NCBI GenBank assembly: GCA_028691535.1
Contig: JAQUZB010000001.1
Span: 124,001-188,000 of the forward strand
From: Candidatus Altimarinota bacterium
GTDB lineage: Bacteria; Patescibacteriota; Gracilibacteria; BD1-5; UBA6164
Length of the DNA stretch: 64,000 bases
Direction: 5' to 3'
Shown here: in pieces, positions 10,503 to 19,421 of the stretch
How positions within the stretch are numbered: position 1 is the stretch's first letter
Layout: every line of letters starts with the position of its first letter
Position numbers and translations under genes: made by a program
Notes under the pieces: generated by a model
What the model was told of the DNA's origin: nothing
The model's database searches: none
Seen by the model: only the letters and a program-made list of their open reading frames with translations

Positions 10503-10931
10503 ATGAGCAAATTAAATATAGATTTTATATTAAGTATTTCAAAATTAAATATGGTTTTATCAAAGGATTTTGATTGAAAACTAGGTGGATTATGATTAAA
10601 TGATTTTATAGTTTTATATCATTTAAACAGTGCTGAAGGGAATAAACTTCGTAGGATAGATTTAGCAGATAAGGTTTGATTAACAGCTTCTTGAATAACA
10701 AGATTATTACTTCCTATGGAAAAAATTTGACTTGTATCAAAGGAAACAAATGTTTCAGATGCTAGAGTTAGTTTTGTTTTATTAGCACCAGGTTGAAAAA
10801 ATCTACTTGTTGATGCTATAAAAAGAATGGAAGAAATAACTGATATAATTATTCCAGAAAATAGTGATGAAAAAGTAAAAACTTTTATAGATTTTATGAA
10901 AGAAATCTGATGAAAAGTTATGTGGAAATAA
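10503..10931 (+). CDS. MarR-family transcriptional regulator
   Basis: 142 aa. A winged helix-turn-helix is seen: LRRIDLADKVGLTASGITRLLLPMEKIGLV, then the wing with DARVSFVLLAPGGKNLL, then a C-terminal dimerisation helix. The central DNA-recognition helix contains two Gly encoded by TGA. Members repress their own gene and resistance or stress genes and release DNA on ligand binding. A palindrome over the promoter supports autoregulation. Regulated target may be its own operon only, because the next gene starts 76 bp downstream without a visible terminator. Confidence 0.85.
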
Positions 10932-11007
10932 AAAATACGAATTTAGAAATGAAATATTATTCTAAAAAATAAGTAAGATAAATAAAAATATTTTATAATA
11001 AAAAATT

Positions 11008-11331
11008 ATGAGAAAAAAAATACTTATAACTTCTTTTATAATTACTTCAATATTATTTCTTTTTATTAGTTTTAGATTTTATAATAATTTATCAAATTTT
11101 AATGAACATAGATCATATATCAAGATGCCAATTAATGATCAAAAAATCCAAGAATGGATGACTTTAAATTATTTGAACAAAAATTTTTGAATAGATTTAT
11201 GAACTATTTTGTGAAGAAAAATTAATTTGCTTGATTCTAAAAATACATTAAAAGATTATTGTGAAAAAAATAAATTAAATTGTGATGAATTAATTATATT
11301 ACTTCAAAAAAATAAAGATGGAAATAAGTAG
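11008..11331 (+). CDS. Membrane-anchored hypothetical protein (107 aa)
   Basis: One N-terminal hydrophobic segment (residues 5-24, ILITSFIITSILFLFISF) is followed by a polar, lysine-rich part of about 80 residues that would lie outside the cytoplasm. No known domain recognised. Its end overlaps the DedA gene start by 14 nt, so the two are translationally coupled. Confidence 0.7.
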
Positions 11332-11911
11332 TATATTAACATTTTTTGAATCAAATATATATGTATTTCTTTTGGTTGTACCATTCATAAGTCAATTATG
11401 AATACCAATTGGTGCAATGTTTTTTATACTTTATGCTTGATCACTTGCAACTAACTTCAATGAATTAGTTATATTATTTTTCATTTCTTTTTTTTCTACA
11501 TTTTTATGAGATTTAACTTCTTATTTTATTGGTAGGAAACTCTATAATTTTGATTTTTTTAAGAATTTATTACAGAAAAAAATTATAAATAATATTTATA
11601 TTAGAACTGAAAAATTTTTTCATAAGAATTGATGAGTTTCTATATTCTTATCAAGATTTTTAATTACATGAGTTTGACCAGCTTTAAATTATGTAGTTTG
11701 ATTTCATTTATTTAATTATAAAAAATTTATATTTTATGTAGTTCTTTGAGAAATTTTATATTCACTAGAATTATTAATTTTATGATATTTATTTAAGGAA
11801 ACATTTGGTGATATTTTTAATATATTTTCAAATTTTTGAATAGGTTTACTATTGATATTTATTTTATATCAAATATTAAAAAGATTATTTAGGAAAAAAC
11901 ATAATCAATAA
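11318..11911 (+). CDS. DedA-family membrane protein
   Basis: 197 aa with about five hydrophobic segments. The family (SNARE-associated, PF09335) signature region is present: FLGDLTSYFIGRKL near residue 65, and FLSRFLITGVGPALNYVVGF near 115-135, with the conserved Arg and Gly. Known members move lipids such as undecaprenyl phosphate or phosphatidylethanolamine across the membrane. One of four DedA-type proteins in this window. Overlaps the preceding gene. Confidence 0.85.
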
Positions 11912-11982
11912 TTTGTTTTAAAATTGTTATTTTATATAAAAACTATATAGTTTAATTGTATTTAATTATTAATTTTATAATT

Positions 11983-12882
11983 ATGAAAGATATAAAAAAT
12001 TTGTCTATTTTAGATAGATTATTAAGAATAATTATTTCAGAAATATTGTTTATTGTTTGATATTTTTGGGTTTGATGAATACTTGAAATCATATTTTTAG
12101 TATTAAGTTTTATTGCTTTATTTACTGCAGTTATTTGATTTTGTCCTCTTTATATTCCATTTAAATTTAATACTTTTAAAAAAAATAATAAACTTTCTAA
12201 AACTATAACTGTTTTTTTAATCATACTTATTATTTCATTGTTATCAGCAGGTTCTTATTATAGTGTTTTCTTTTCTAAAAAGATATTTTTAGAAGATTAT
12301 AATGTAATGAATAACTATTATAAACAAACATTGTTTAACACTTGAAAAGATAATAGAAATGAATCAATAGCAAATTATGATTTATTGGTAATTAATTATA
12401 ATAATTTTTATAATAAATATTCAAATTATAAACCATATGTTGTAAAATGTGATAGTTTATTTGAGTCAGATTTAATTACTATTGATTTAAAAATAAAAGA
12501 ATTAAAAGATGAAGTTTATACTTGAGATTTACAAAAAAGTCATCTATCTTTAGAAACAATTCGTCCAATTTTTCAAGAATTATTGAAAAGAAATAATTTT
12601 TCTATGTTAGCAGTTTCTCTTGTTGATTTTCATGATGTGATGGAAAAAGTTATAGATGCATCCGATACAAAAGATATCACTTTATTAAATACTGCTTATT
12701 TAGAAGCCGATGAAAAACTTAAAGCAGTTGAAGTTGAAGCGAATGATGAAGAAATAAAAGCTATAAGAAATAGTTTAGAAGAAGTTAAAAGTTTGGCAGA
12801 TAATTGAGAATTAGATAAATTATCAGATAAAGCACAAGAATTAAAAACAAATTTTGTAAAAGTGTATTTGAAAAGAGGTTAA
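11983..12882 (+). CDS. YgaP-like transmembrane domain fused to a LemA-like or unknown soluble part
   Basis: 299 aa. Residues 5-65 match the DUF2892/YgaP transmembrane pattern (SILDRLLRIIISEIL, then FTAVIGFCPLYIPFKFNT). A third hydrophobic stretch follows near 75-100, and then about 200 charged residues with coiled-coil character. The function of the extracellular part is not recognised. The protein would have its bulk outside the membrane. Gly in GFCPLY is TGA. Followed 33 nt later by the next gene. Confidence 0.65.
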
Positions 12883-12914
12883 TTAATTTAAATATTATTT
12901 ATTAATAAAAAATT

Positions 12915-13358
12915 ATGATTTACGAACATAAACAAAAATGAAAATTGATGATAATTGTATTATTTGCTACAATAATATTATTTTCATTTATATTCTTTCA
13001 ATCTTGATTTGATCCTATATTAGGTTTATTTATGATATTTATCTTATTTATTATTTTTTCATTTTCATCACTTACTGTTTCTCTTTATTCTGAAAATATT
13101 ATTATAAGATTTACTTGTAAACTATTGAAAAAAGAGTTTTCTTTATGAGATGTTGATTCTGTTAAATCAGTAAAAAATAAATGGTATTTTGGTTGGTGAA
13201 TTAGATGATGGTTTTGGCCAAAATATATGTGGATTTATAACGTATCAGGTTTTGATGCAGTTGAATTAACTATGAAAAATGGTAAAATTTACAGAATATG
13301 AACTGATGAACCAAAAAAATTAGAATGAGAAATATTAAAACTTATAAATAAGAAATAA
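12915..13358 (+). CDS. Two-helix membrane protein with PH-like domain
   Basis: 147 aa. Two adjacent hydrophobic segments (residues 12-31 and 36-60) are followed by a beta-rich part: ENIIIRFTCKLLKKEFSLGD, a WGIRGWFWPK turn and FDAVELTMKNGKIYRIGTDE. This order resembles bacterial PH-domain membrane proteins (for example DUF3093-type). Function unknown. Probably in one operon with the preceding gene; a terminator follows. Confidence 0.65.
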
Positions 13359-13362
13359 AATA

Positions 13363-13397
13363 AAAAACATTACTTTTATTAGTGATGTTTTTTATTT
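13363..13397 (+). terminator. Terminator
   Basis: AAAAAACATTACT pairs with AGTGATGTTTTTT across a short T/A loop. Confidence 0.85.
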
Positions 13398-13478
13398 TTT
13401 GTAAATAGCTATATATTTTACATTTTTATTTTAATGAATAGTATTTACAGATAATTTTATTCTATAAATTTATAAATC

Positions 13479-14378
13479 ATGAAAAAATCAATTTTAATAT
13501 TACTTTTATTATTGCTAAGTTTTTCTTTTGTAAATGCTTATGAACCTACAAATTCAGAAGTTAAAACATTGGATTTACTTACAAAATTGATAGAAAAACA
13601 AGCAAATTTAAAATGAGAGTTATGGATAAAAAGACAAACTTATTTATTTACAAATGCTTTAAATAGTATTAATGATGAAAGAAAGATTTACATATTAAAT
13701 TATGTATTATCAGATATGAATGATAACTTAACTAAAATCCAAGAAAAAAATGAAGAAAAATTAAAAATTGAATTAGAACAAGTAGAATTGAAAAAACAAG
13801 AAGATTTAAAAAATACAAAAGATTACAATGAAAAAGCTAAATTATTTTTTGATCTATATTGAAAAAATATAACTACAGGTTTAGAAATAAGTGAAAAATG
13901 TACTAAATACTTCGATTTTATTGATGAAATTGCAAAGAAAAACGATTTTCCAACAGAATTAGTTATAGCAACTTGGAGTAAAGAAACTAATTGTAATTTA
14001 TCAAATCCATCAAATACTTGGTGACCTTTTCAAATAACAAGTGCATATTATGTTCCTTGAGATATAACACTAGAAGATTTTTGAGTTGCAGTACAAAAAT
14101 ACATAGATTTTACAAAAGGGAAGTGGAATTATTTTAATAATAATTCTTATCATAATTATAAAACTAGATTTTGAGATGAAAACATAACTATAACTTATGA
14201 TAATTATAGTTTGAGAGATTTAAAATTATCTGCTATCTTATATAATTGAGTTAGTTCTAATACAACTCTTGATTGAAATACATTTGCAAATTCAAACCTA
14301 AATTCTAGTGTTGTTACAAATAGTGATGGAATTGTTACTAGATTTTTAAAAATTTTAAATTATAGAATTAATAAATAG
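13479..14378 (+). CDS. Secreted lytic-transglycosylase-like protein
   Basis: 299 aa with a clear signal peptide (residues 1-20, ending VNA-YE). A lysine/glutamate-rich coiled coil spans about residues 25-125. The C-terminal domain shows IATWSKETNCNL and WGPFQITSAYYV, the SLT pattern in which the Glu of SKET would be the catalytic acid and GPFQI the lysozyme-superfamily motif. Such enzymes cut the peptidoglycan glycan strand. No cell-wall-binding domain other than the coiled coil is seen. Could act in wall remodelling during growth or host contact. Confidence 0.75.
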
Positions 14379-14400
14379 TTATTAAAACAATAATTATTCA

Positions 14401-14432
14401 CTTAATGTTTTCTTAATTAAGTAATATATAAT
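14401..14432 (+). promoter_or_regulatory. Response-regulator box and -10, copy 1
   Basis: CTTAA (14401-14405), 6 bp, CTTAA (14412-14416), 10 bp, TATAAT (14427-14432). The 11-bp direct-repeat pitch and replacement of the -35 box are typical of OmpR/PhoB-type activators. Confidence 0.7.
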
Positions 14433-14487
14433 AGGTATTAAGATAAAGAATCTTAATACTTTTTTATTACTTAATTCTTAATTGATA

Positions 14488-14519
14488 CTTAAATATTTCT
14501 TAATCGAGTTAAGTATACT
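14488..14519 (+). promoter_or_regulatory. Response-regulator box and -10, copy 2
   Basis: CTTAA (14488-14492), 6 bp, CTTAA (14499-14503), 10 bp, TATACT (14514-14519). Same spacing as copy 1. Confidence 0.7.
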
Positions 14520-14673
14520 TATTAAGTAATAAAAAATATTACATTTGTTTATCTTAATACTAAATTATAGTTTTAAAAATAGATATTGATTATAATAAAT
14601 GATACATTTAAAAATCAATCCTTCTAAATTTATAATTATAATGTATATTTCTTTATTTTATAATAATACTTTT

Positions 14674-15342
14674 ATGAAAAACAAAAAAATATTGGCTTGA
14701 GCTTTAATTACTACTTTAATTATTTCTTGAGTTTGATCTTCATTTGCCGCATATAACACAACTAGTTCTACAGCACAAATGAATAATAGAATGGAAAAAC
14801 CAGAAATGACTGAAGAACAAAAGTTAAAAATGGATGCCATAAAATTAATTTTAGATAAAAAAGAAGCAGGTGAAACTATTACTTCAGCTGAGCAAACATT
14901 ACTTGATGATTTTGAAGCAAATAAACCACAAATGGGAAGCTGACAAACAATTGGAAATAAACCACAAATGGGTAATAATGCTGATACATGAAATAACCTA
15001 CAAAATGGAAGTTGACAATTAAATAAATGAAATTTAGAAAATACAACTTCTAAATCAAAAATTTCAGCTAAATATAAAACATCAATTGATAAAAAAATAG
15101 AATCAATTTCTACTACTCTTGATTCTTATAGTAATGATATTAAAAAAGAAAAATTAGAATATTTCGTTTCAAAAGTAGAAGCAGCACAAACAAAATTAAA
15201 TAACTCTAGCGCTTATACTGATGCGAAGAAAGCAACTTACAACTCACTTTTTGATTATATAATCGAAAAAACTAGATCTGAAATTGATTGAGTTGATTAT
15301 GATACTGAAGAGGATGATATATTAAATGATATATTTAATTAA
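14674..15342 (+). CDS. Secreted LTxxQ/Spy-like protein, paralogue A
   Basis: 222 aa. A signal peptide (MKNKKILAGALITTLIISG...SFAA) is followed by MTEEQKLKMDAIKLILDKKE and ITSAEQTLLDDFEANK, which match paralogue B at 15545 in the same order. A Gly/Asn/Gln-rich linker (about residues 90-125) joins a C-terminal helical part. The Thr-Glu-Glu-Gln-Lys words resemble the LTxxQ repeats of Spy/CpxP, periplasmic chaperones and stress sensors. ATG 14674 is chosen because it starts the signal peptide; an in-frame ATG at 14641 is less likely. Preceded by two response-regulator boxes. Confidence 0.7.
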
Positions 15343-15347
15343 TTACT

Positions 15348-15379
15348 CTTAAATACTTCTTAAAAACTTTAGATATAAT
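15348..15379 (+). promoter_or_regulatory. Response-regulator box and -10, copy 3
   Basis: CTTAA (15348-15352), 6 bp, CTTAA (15359-15363), 10 bp, TATAAT (15374-15379). It drives paralogue B. Confidence 0.75.
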
Positions 15380-15382
15380 AAA

Positions 15383-15406
15383 GGTGTAATCAATAAAGAT
15401 TACACC
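15383..15406 (+). other. Hairpin at the 5' end of the paralogue B transcript
   Basis: Perfect 9-bp stem GGTGTAATC / GATTACACC with a 6-nt loop, beginning 4 bp after the -10 box, so at or next to the transcription start. A second small stem CAAAG / CTTTG follows. It may stabilise the mRNA; there is a 138-nt leader to the ATG. Confidence 0.6.
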
Positions 15407-15544
15407 ACGACACAAAGTTACCTTTGCAAGCTTAAATATATTCTTTTATTATTAAATGTAAAGTTTATATAACTAAATAATGATACTAAAGATATTTTAG
15501 CAACTTGTAAAAAGTAATTATTTTAATTTTTTAATTACATATTT

Positions 15545-16123
15545 ATGAAAAGAAATGTAAAAATACTTGCTTGAGCTTTAATTACTGCTATGACTGCAGC
15601 TTCAATTTGAGTTTCATTTGCAGATAGTTCTTCAACTTGAACACTAAATTTAAATAAAAAAGTTGAAAGACAAGCATTAACAACAGAACAAAAAGCTGAA
15701 ATGGATGCTATGAAATTAATTATGGAAAAAAAGAGAGCATGAGAGACTTTGACTACAGATGAACAAGCTAAACTTGATGCTTTTGAAGCAACAAAACCAA
15801 ACTTTTGATCAATGTGAGAATGAATGAAAAGAGGAGAATGAATGAAATCATGAGAAAGAGGTGAAAGAGGAGAAAAATGAGGTTTTATGAATAATTTAAC
15901 TACTGAAGAAAAAACTGCTTTACAATCTATGACTACTGAAGAAAAAAAGGCATTTTTTGAAGCTAAAAAAGCTGAACAAATTGCAAAAAGAGATGCAAGA
16001 GAAGGTGTAATTGATAAATTGCTTGCTTGACAAACTCTAACTGCGGACGAAGAAGTTGTAAGAGCTGAAATAATTAAAGAAAGAGCTGATAGAAAAGCTG
16101 AAATGTTGAATGATAATAAATAA
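15545..16123 (+). CDS. Secreted LTxxQ/Spy-like protein, paralogue B
   Basis: 192 aa. A signal peptide (MKRNVKILAGALITAMTAAS...SFAD) is followed by ALTTEQKAEMDAMKLIMEKK and LTTDEQAKLDAFEATKP, then a Gly/Glu/Arg-rich stretch (GEGMKRGEGMKSGERGERG) and further LTTEEK and LTADEE words. Four LTxxxE/Q repeats in one small secreted helical protein recall Spy/CpxP. It is a paralogue of the gene just upstream and precedes the two-component genes, which is the arrangement expected for an envelope-stress chaperone and its sensor. The Gly-rich part uses many TGA codons. Confidence 0.7.
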
Positions 16124-16164
16124 TATACAAAATAATAAGGCTATAAAATTGTATATTAAACATG

Positions 16165-16251
16165 ATAAGTAATAATAAATATAATAATAATAAACATAAT
16201 TAAATAACAAATTTCATAATAAAATAATAAGTAATAATAAATATAATAATA
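16165..16251 (+). repeat. 25-bp direct repeat, two copies
   Basis: The 25-bp word starting ATAAGTAATAATAAATATAA occurs at 16165-16189 and again at 16227-16251, 62 bp apart, in the gap between paralogue B and its terminator. Meaning unknown; simple AT slippage is possible. Confidence 0.6.
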
Positions 16252-16287
16252 TAAACTTCATAAATAAGACGAAAAATCTTATTTTCT

Positions 16288-16320
16288 AAGAAAAAACTCA
16301 CCTTTGGTGAGTTTTTTCTT
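16288..16320 (+). terminator. Terminator after paralogue B
   Basis: Perfect 15-bp stem AAGAAAAAACTCACC / GGTGAGTTTTTTCTT with a 3-nt loop. Its right arm overlaps the first CTTAA of box copy 4. Confidence 0.9.
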
Positions 16321-16349
16321 AATTAGCTCTTAATCTTTATTTATATAAT
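16318..16349 (+). promoter_or_regulatory. Response-regulator box and -10, copy 4
   Basis: CTTAA (16318-16322), 6 bp, CTTAA (16329-16333), 10 bp, TATAAT (16344-16349), upstream of the response regulator gene. It implies autoregulation. Confidence 0.75.
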
Positions 16350-16389
16350 AAAATTAATATAATGTAATAGTAATTATTAACAAAAAAAT

Positions 16390-17052
16390 ATGAGAGTATT
16401 AGTAATAGAGGACAATGAAATTTTATCTAGAAATTTAGTTAGATATTTTTCTGCTAGAGATATATTTACAGAAGCTGCTCTTGATTGAAAAGAGTGACTA
16501 TATAAAGCTTCTACTAAGTTTTATGATGTGATAATTCTAGATTTAAATCTGCCTTCTATGAATTGAATAGATATTTGTAAATCTCTTAGAGAAAAAGAAA
16601 AAGATGTTTCAATAATTATGCTTACATCAAAATGAACAAATGAAGATATAGTTACTTGACTTGATACTTGAGCTGATGATTATCTAGTTAAACCTTTTGA
16701 ATATAGTGAGCTACTTGCAAGAATGAATGCAATAGTTAGAAGAAAAAATATGAATAAAAGTAATACAATGATTACTATTTGAGATATAGAATTAAATCTA
16801 CAACAAATTGAAGTAAAAAAAGACGGAGAAATAATTTCGCTATCAAAATTAGAATATGATTTATTTAAATATTTGGCACAAAATAAGTGAGTAGCACTTT
16901 CTAGAAATGATATATATGAAAAAGTTTGGGGAGAATATGATTGAGATTTTATGTTTAGTAAAACAATTGATGTGTATATTTGATATCTTAGAAAAAAACT
17001 TTGAAAAGATTTAATAGAAACGAAAAAATGATTTTGATTTTTAATTAAATAA
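16390..17052 (+). CDS. OmpR/PhoB-family response regulator
   Basis: 220 aa. Receiver domain with acidic residues in VLVIEDNE, phospho-acceptor Asp in VIILDLNLPSMNG (about residue 52), Thr in IIMLTSKG and Lys in DDYLVKPFEYSEL. The C-terminal winged helix shows ISLSKLEYDLFKYLAQNKG and DVYIGYLRKKLG, as in OmpR/PhoB proteins, which bind 11-bp-spaced direct repeats. Exactly such repeats precede this gene and the two secreted paralogues. Stop codon is 2 nt before the kinase ATG. Confidence 0.92.
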
Positions 17053-17054
17053 AT

Positions 17055-18290
17055 ATGTCTTTAAATATAAATAAAACTAAGAGTAAATTAGCTATTGTTT
17101 TTGCAACAATAGTTTTTGTGGTGGTTTTTTTATTATGATTAATTTTTTTCTCAACTAAATATTACAATGCAATAAGTACTGAAAAAACAGATTTTAGTTA
17201 TTTTATAAATCTAATTGAATCAAAAAAAATAACAATTGAAAATATGTTAAATTTTTGACCAAAATTTGATAGTTTTAACAATATTAATAAGATAATTAAA
17301 TTTGATATAAAAAATCCAGATCTTTGACCTAGAGAATTTATGAATTATGTATTATTTGATGGTTCATGAAGTCTAGTTTCTAGCAATGTTAAAGACAATG
17401 TAACAGAAGATTTTATTTTAAATATTATAAACAATAAATCTTTTTACAATATAAAACAGGATTCATGATTCTTGGTTAATAAAACGGATTTTAATGATGA
17501 TTGATTACTTATAGTTTTTAAAAAACTTAGATATTGATTTTATGAATATTTAGAAGATATATTTACATTTACAATTATATCGTTGCTTTTTTCTATACTT
17601 ATTTACTATATTTGAATTATTTTTGTAAATAAGGTTTTTGTTCCTGTTGAGGAAAATATAAAAGATATGAGTAATTTTATAGACAATGCCTGACATGAGT
17701 TAAAAACTCCAATCTCTGTAATTGATTCAAATATTCAGTTAATAAATGAGTTAAAAACTTATGATGAAACTATGATGTTAGAGTTAAAAGGTGAAGTTAA
17801 AAAACTTAATTCTTTGATTGATTCTTTGGTTAAATTAAGCAATATAGATGTATTTAGAGATGTAGAAGATATAAATCTATATGATGCAGTAAATGAAATA
17901 ATAAATGATTTTAAATCAAAGATTGATAATAAAAAAATAACTGTAAATATTAAAATAAATAAAAAAATCACAGTTAGTTCAAATAAAAATTATTTATATA
18001 TATTTTTATCAAACATAATTTGAAATTCAATAAAATACAACAAAATTATGTGAATAGTAGATATAAATTATAAAAATAATACATTAATCATAAAAGATAC
18101 TTGAGTTTGAATAAAAAAATCAGATTTATCAAAAATCTGGGATAGATTTTTTAAATCTGATAATTCAAGAAACTCAGAATGATTTGGTATTTGACTTTCT
18201 CTTGTAAAGAAAATCTGAGATATTTATTGATGGAATATGAGTGTTAATAGTAAAGTTTGAGAGGGTAGTGAATTTAGTATAAAATTTTAG
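17055..18290 (+). CDS. Membrane sensor histidine kinase
   Basis: 411 aa. Two hydrophobic segments (residues ~13-35 and ~172-195) flank an extracytoplasmic sensor region of about 135 residues with no recognised fold. The H-box is NAGHELKTPISVIDS near residue 218, then the N-box IIGNSIKYNK, D-box IIKDTGVGI, F-box and G-box FGIGLSLVKKIG. It would phosphorylate the regulator encoded 2 nt upstream. By analogy with CpxA, the sensor domain may respond to the secreted LTxxQ-like proteins; that part is inference. Confidence 0.92.
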
Positions 18291-18298
18291 TTATTTAT

Positions 18299-18328
18299 TT
18301 GACGATTTACTGAAATATATGTTACAAT
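18299..18328 (+). promoter_or_regulatory. Promoter of the 71-aa membrane protein gene
   Basis: TTGACG (18299-18304) and TACAAT (18323-18328) with an 18-bp spacer. Confidence 0.6.
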
Positions 18329-18355
18329 ATAGTAAATATATAGTAAAACTTATTT

Positions 18356-18571
18356 ATGTTCTTTAAGTCAAAAAAAGCAAGAAATGAATTTCTATATAAT
18401 TTGAGGGTTTTTCTTCTTATTATAGCAGTAATCATGATATGGAGATGAGTATGGAATTTTTTAGATTTTTATTTTCTAAAAGATTATTTTATATTATCAA
18501 ATTTACTGACTATTGTTATTTGACTTGTAATTATATTTATAAATGATTATGAACTAGACGATTTCATATAA
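18356..18571 (+). CDS. Small membrane protein (71 aa)
   Basis: Two hydrophobic helices (about residues 16-34 and 44-63) joined by FLDFYFLKDYF; the end is acidic (NDYELDDFI). Similar two-helix proteins with an RNxxRVxxLLxAVxxIWRGxWN pattern occur in candidate-phyla genomes, but no function is known. Has its own promoter and ends in a terminator shared with the convergent regulator gene. Confidence 0.7.
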
Positions 18572-18602
18572 AAAAACTTAGATTATTTAATCTAAGTTTT
18601 TA
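18572..18602. terminator. Bidirectional terminator
   Basis: AAAACTTAGATT / AATCTAAGTTTT stem between convergent genes, with A and T runs on both sides. The hxlR stop codon lies inside it. Confidence 0.85.
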
Positions 18603-18898
18603 TTTACCCATTTTGCAAGTGATTCTATATGATGAGAAAGTCATTCTCATTTTTCTGTTAAGCAATAAATTGCTCTAAGTGGAACTTCTGATAAGATTTT
18701 TTTCTCTACAAAACCTTTTTCTTGAAGTTCTTTTAGTCTACTAGATAAAATCCTTGGATTAACTCAAGTTAAACTTCTTTCTATATCTGTATAACTTTTA
18801 CATCATTCACTTATAGATTTTATAATAACTAAAATCCATTTTTTAGTTAAAAATGACATAAAATCTATGAAAGGACAAAGTACTTTTTCGTTATTCAT
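18587..18898 (-). CDS. HxlR-family transcriptional regulator
   Basis: 103 aa. The HxlR pattern is present: LCPFIDFMSFLTKKWILVII with the Cys near the N-terminus, then YTDIERSLTGVNPRILSSRL (recognition helix) and LKELQEKGFVEKKI before the wing. Many HxlR proteins sense aldehydes or oxidants through that Cys. Two TGA codons encode Gly in the wing (LTEKGEGLSHH). No obvious target operon next to it. Confidence 0.85.
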
Positions 18899-18963
18899 AA
18901 TTTTTTTATTAATAATACTTTACTTATTATAGTAATAATATTTTTTTTTCAAATTTAAACATT

Positions 18964-18991
18964 AAAAAAAAGAGTTTACACTCTTTTTTTT
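18964..18991 (-). terminator. Terminator of the RRM gene
   Basis: AAAAAAAGAGTTTACACTCTTTTTTT; short AGAGT stem with flanking A and T runs. Confidence 0.7.
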
Positions 18992-18996
18992 TGAAA

Positions 18997-19257
18997 TTAT
19001 GCTTGAGCTTTTTCAACAGCGAAATCAACTTTGATTGTTCTACCGTTAACTTCTGCACCGTCCATAGCTTCTTTAGCTTTAACTGCATCTTCTAAGTTTT
19101 CAAATTCTACAAATCCAAAACCTTTTGATTTTCCAGTTTCTCTATCTTTGATAACTTTAACAAAAGTTACTTCTCCGTATTCTTTGAATACATCTTTAAC
19201 TTCTTGCCAATCTAATCCCCAAGATAACCCACCAATGAATAATTTTTTAGTTTCCAT
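18997..19257 (-). CDS. RRM-type RNA-binding protein
   Basis: 86 aa, a single RNA recognition motif: KKLFIGGLSW (RNP2), then SKGFGFVEF (RNP1, both aromatic residues present) and the final strand GRTIKVDFAV. Small RRM proteins bind single-stranded RNA and often act as abundant RNA chaperones. ATG at 19255-19257 is preferred; a GTG two codons upstream is possible. All nine glycines are GGN and none is TGA, unlike most genes here, which fits either high expression or a different history. Confidence 0.92.
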   Translation of the reverse strand: METKKLFIGGLSWGLDWQEVKDVFKEYGEVTFVKVIKDRETGKSKGFGFVEFENLEDAVKAKEAMDGAEVNGRTIKVDFAVEKAQA

Positions 19258-19395
19258 AAACACAAGGTAATAATAATAAAAAACAAAAATAAATCATTCA
19301 TTAAATGTATCAGGAGACAAACATCAAAAGCGAAAAATTTATTTCTACCTTGTTATTATATCAATTTATTTCATATAGCAAATTTTTTTATAAAA

Positions 19396-19421
19396 AAATA
19401 AGCCGTAGGCTTATTTTTATT
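19396..19421 (-). terminator. Terminator of ppaC
   Basis: AAAAATAAGCC-GTA-GGCTTATTTTT stem-loop just after the ppaC stop. Confidence 0.85.

Larger units (their letters stand above)
14379..14673 (+). promoter_or_regulatory. Regulatory region of the first LTxxQ-like gene
   Basis: This gene-free region holds two copies of the box described in the next entries, plus a stem-loop TATTAAGAT / ATCTTAATA (14436-14458) followed by a T-rich run directly behind the first promoter, and a GTAAT-ATTAC hairpin directly behind the second. The word TTAAG or CTTAA is highly over-represented. Confidence 0.7.
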
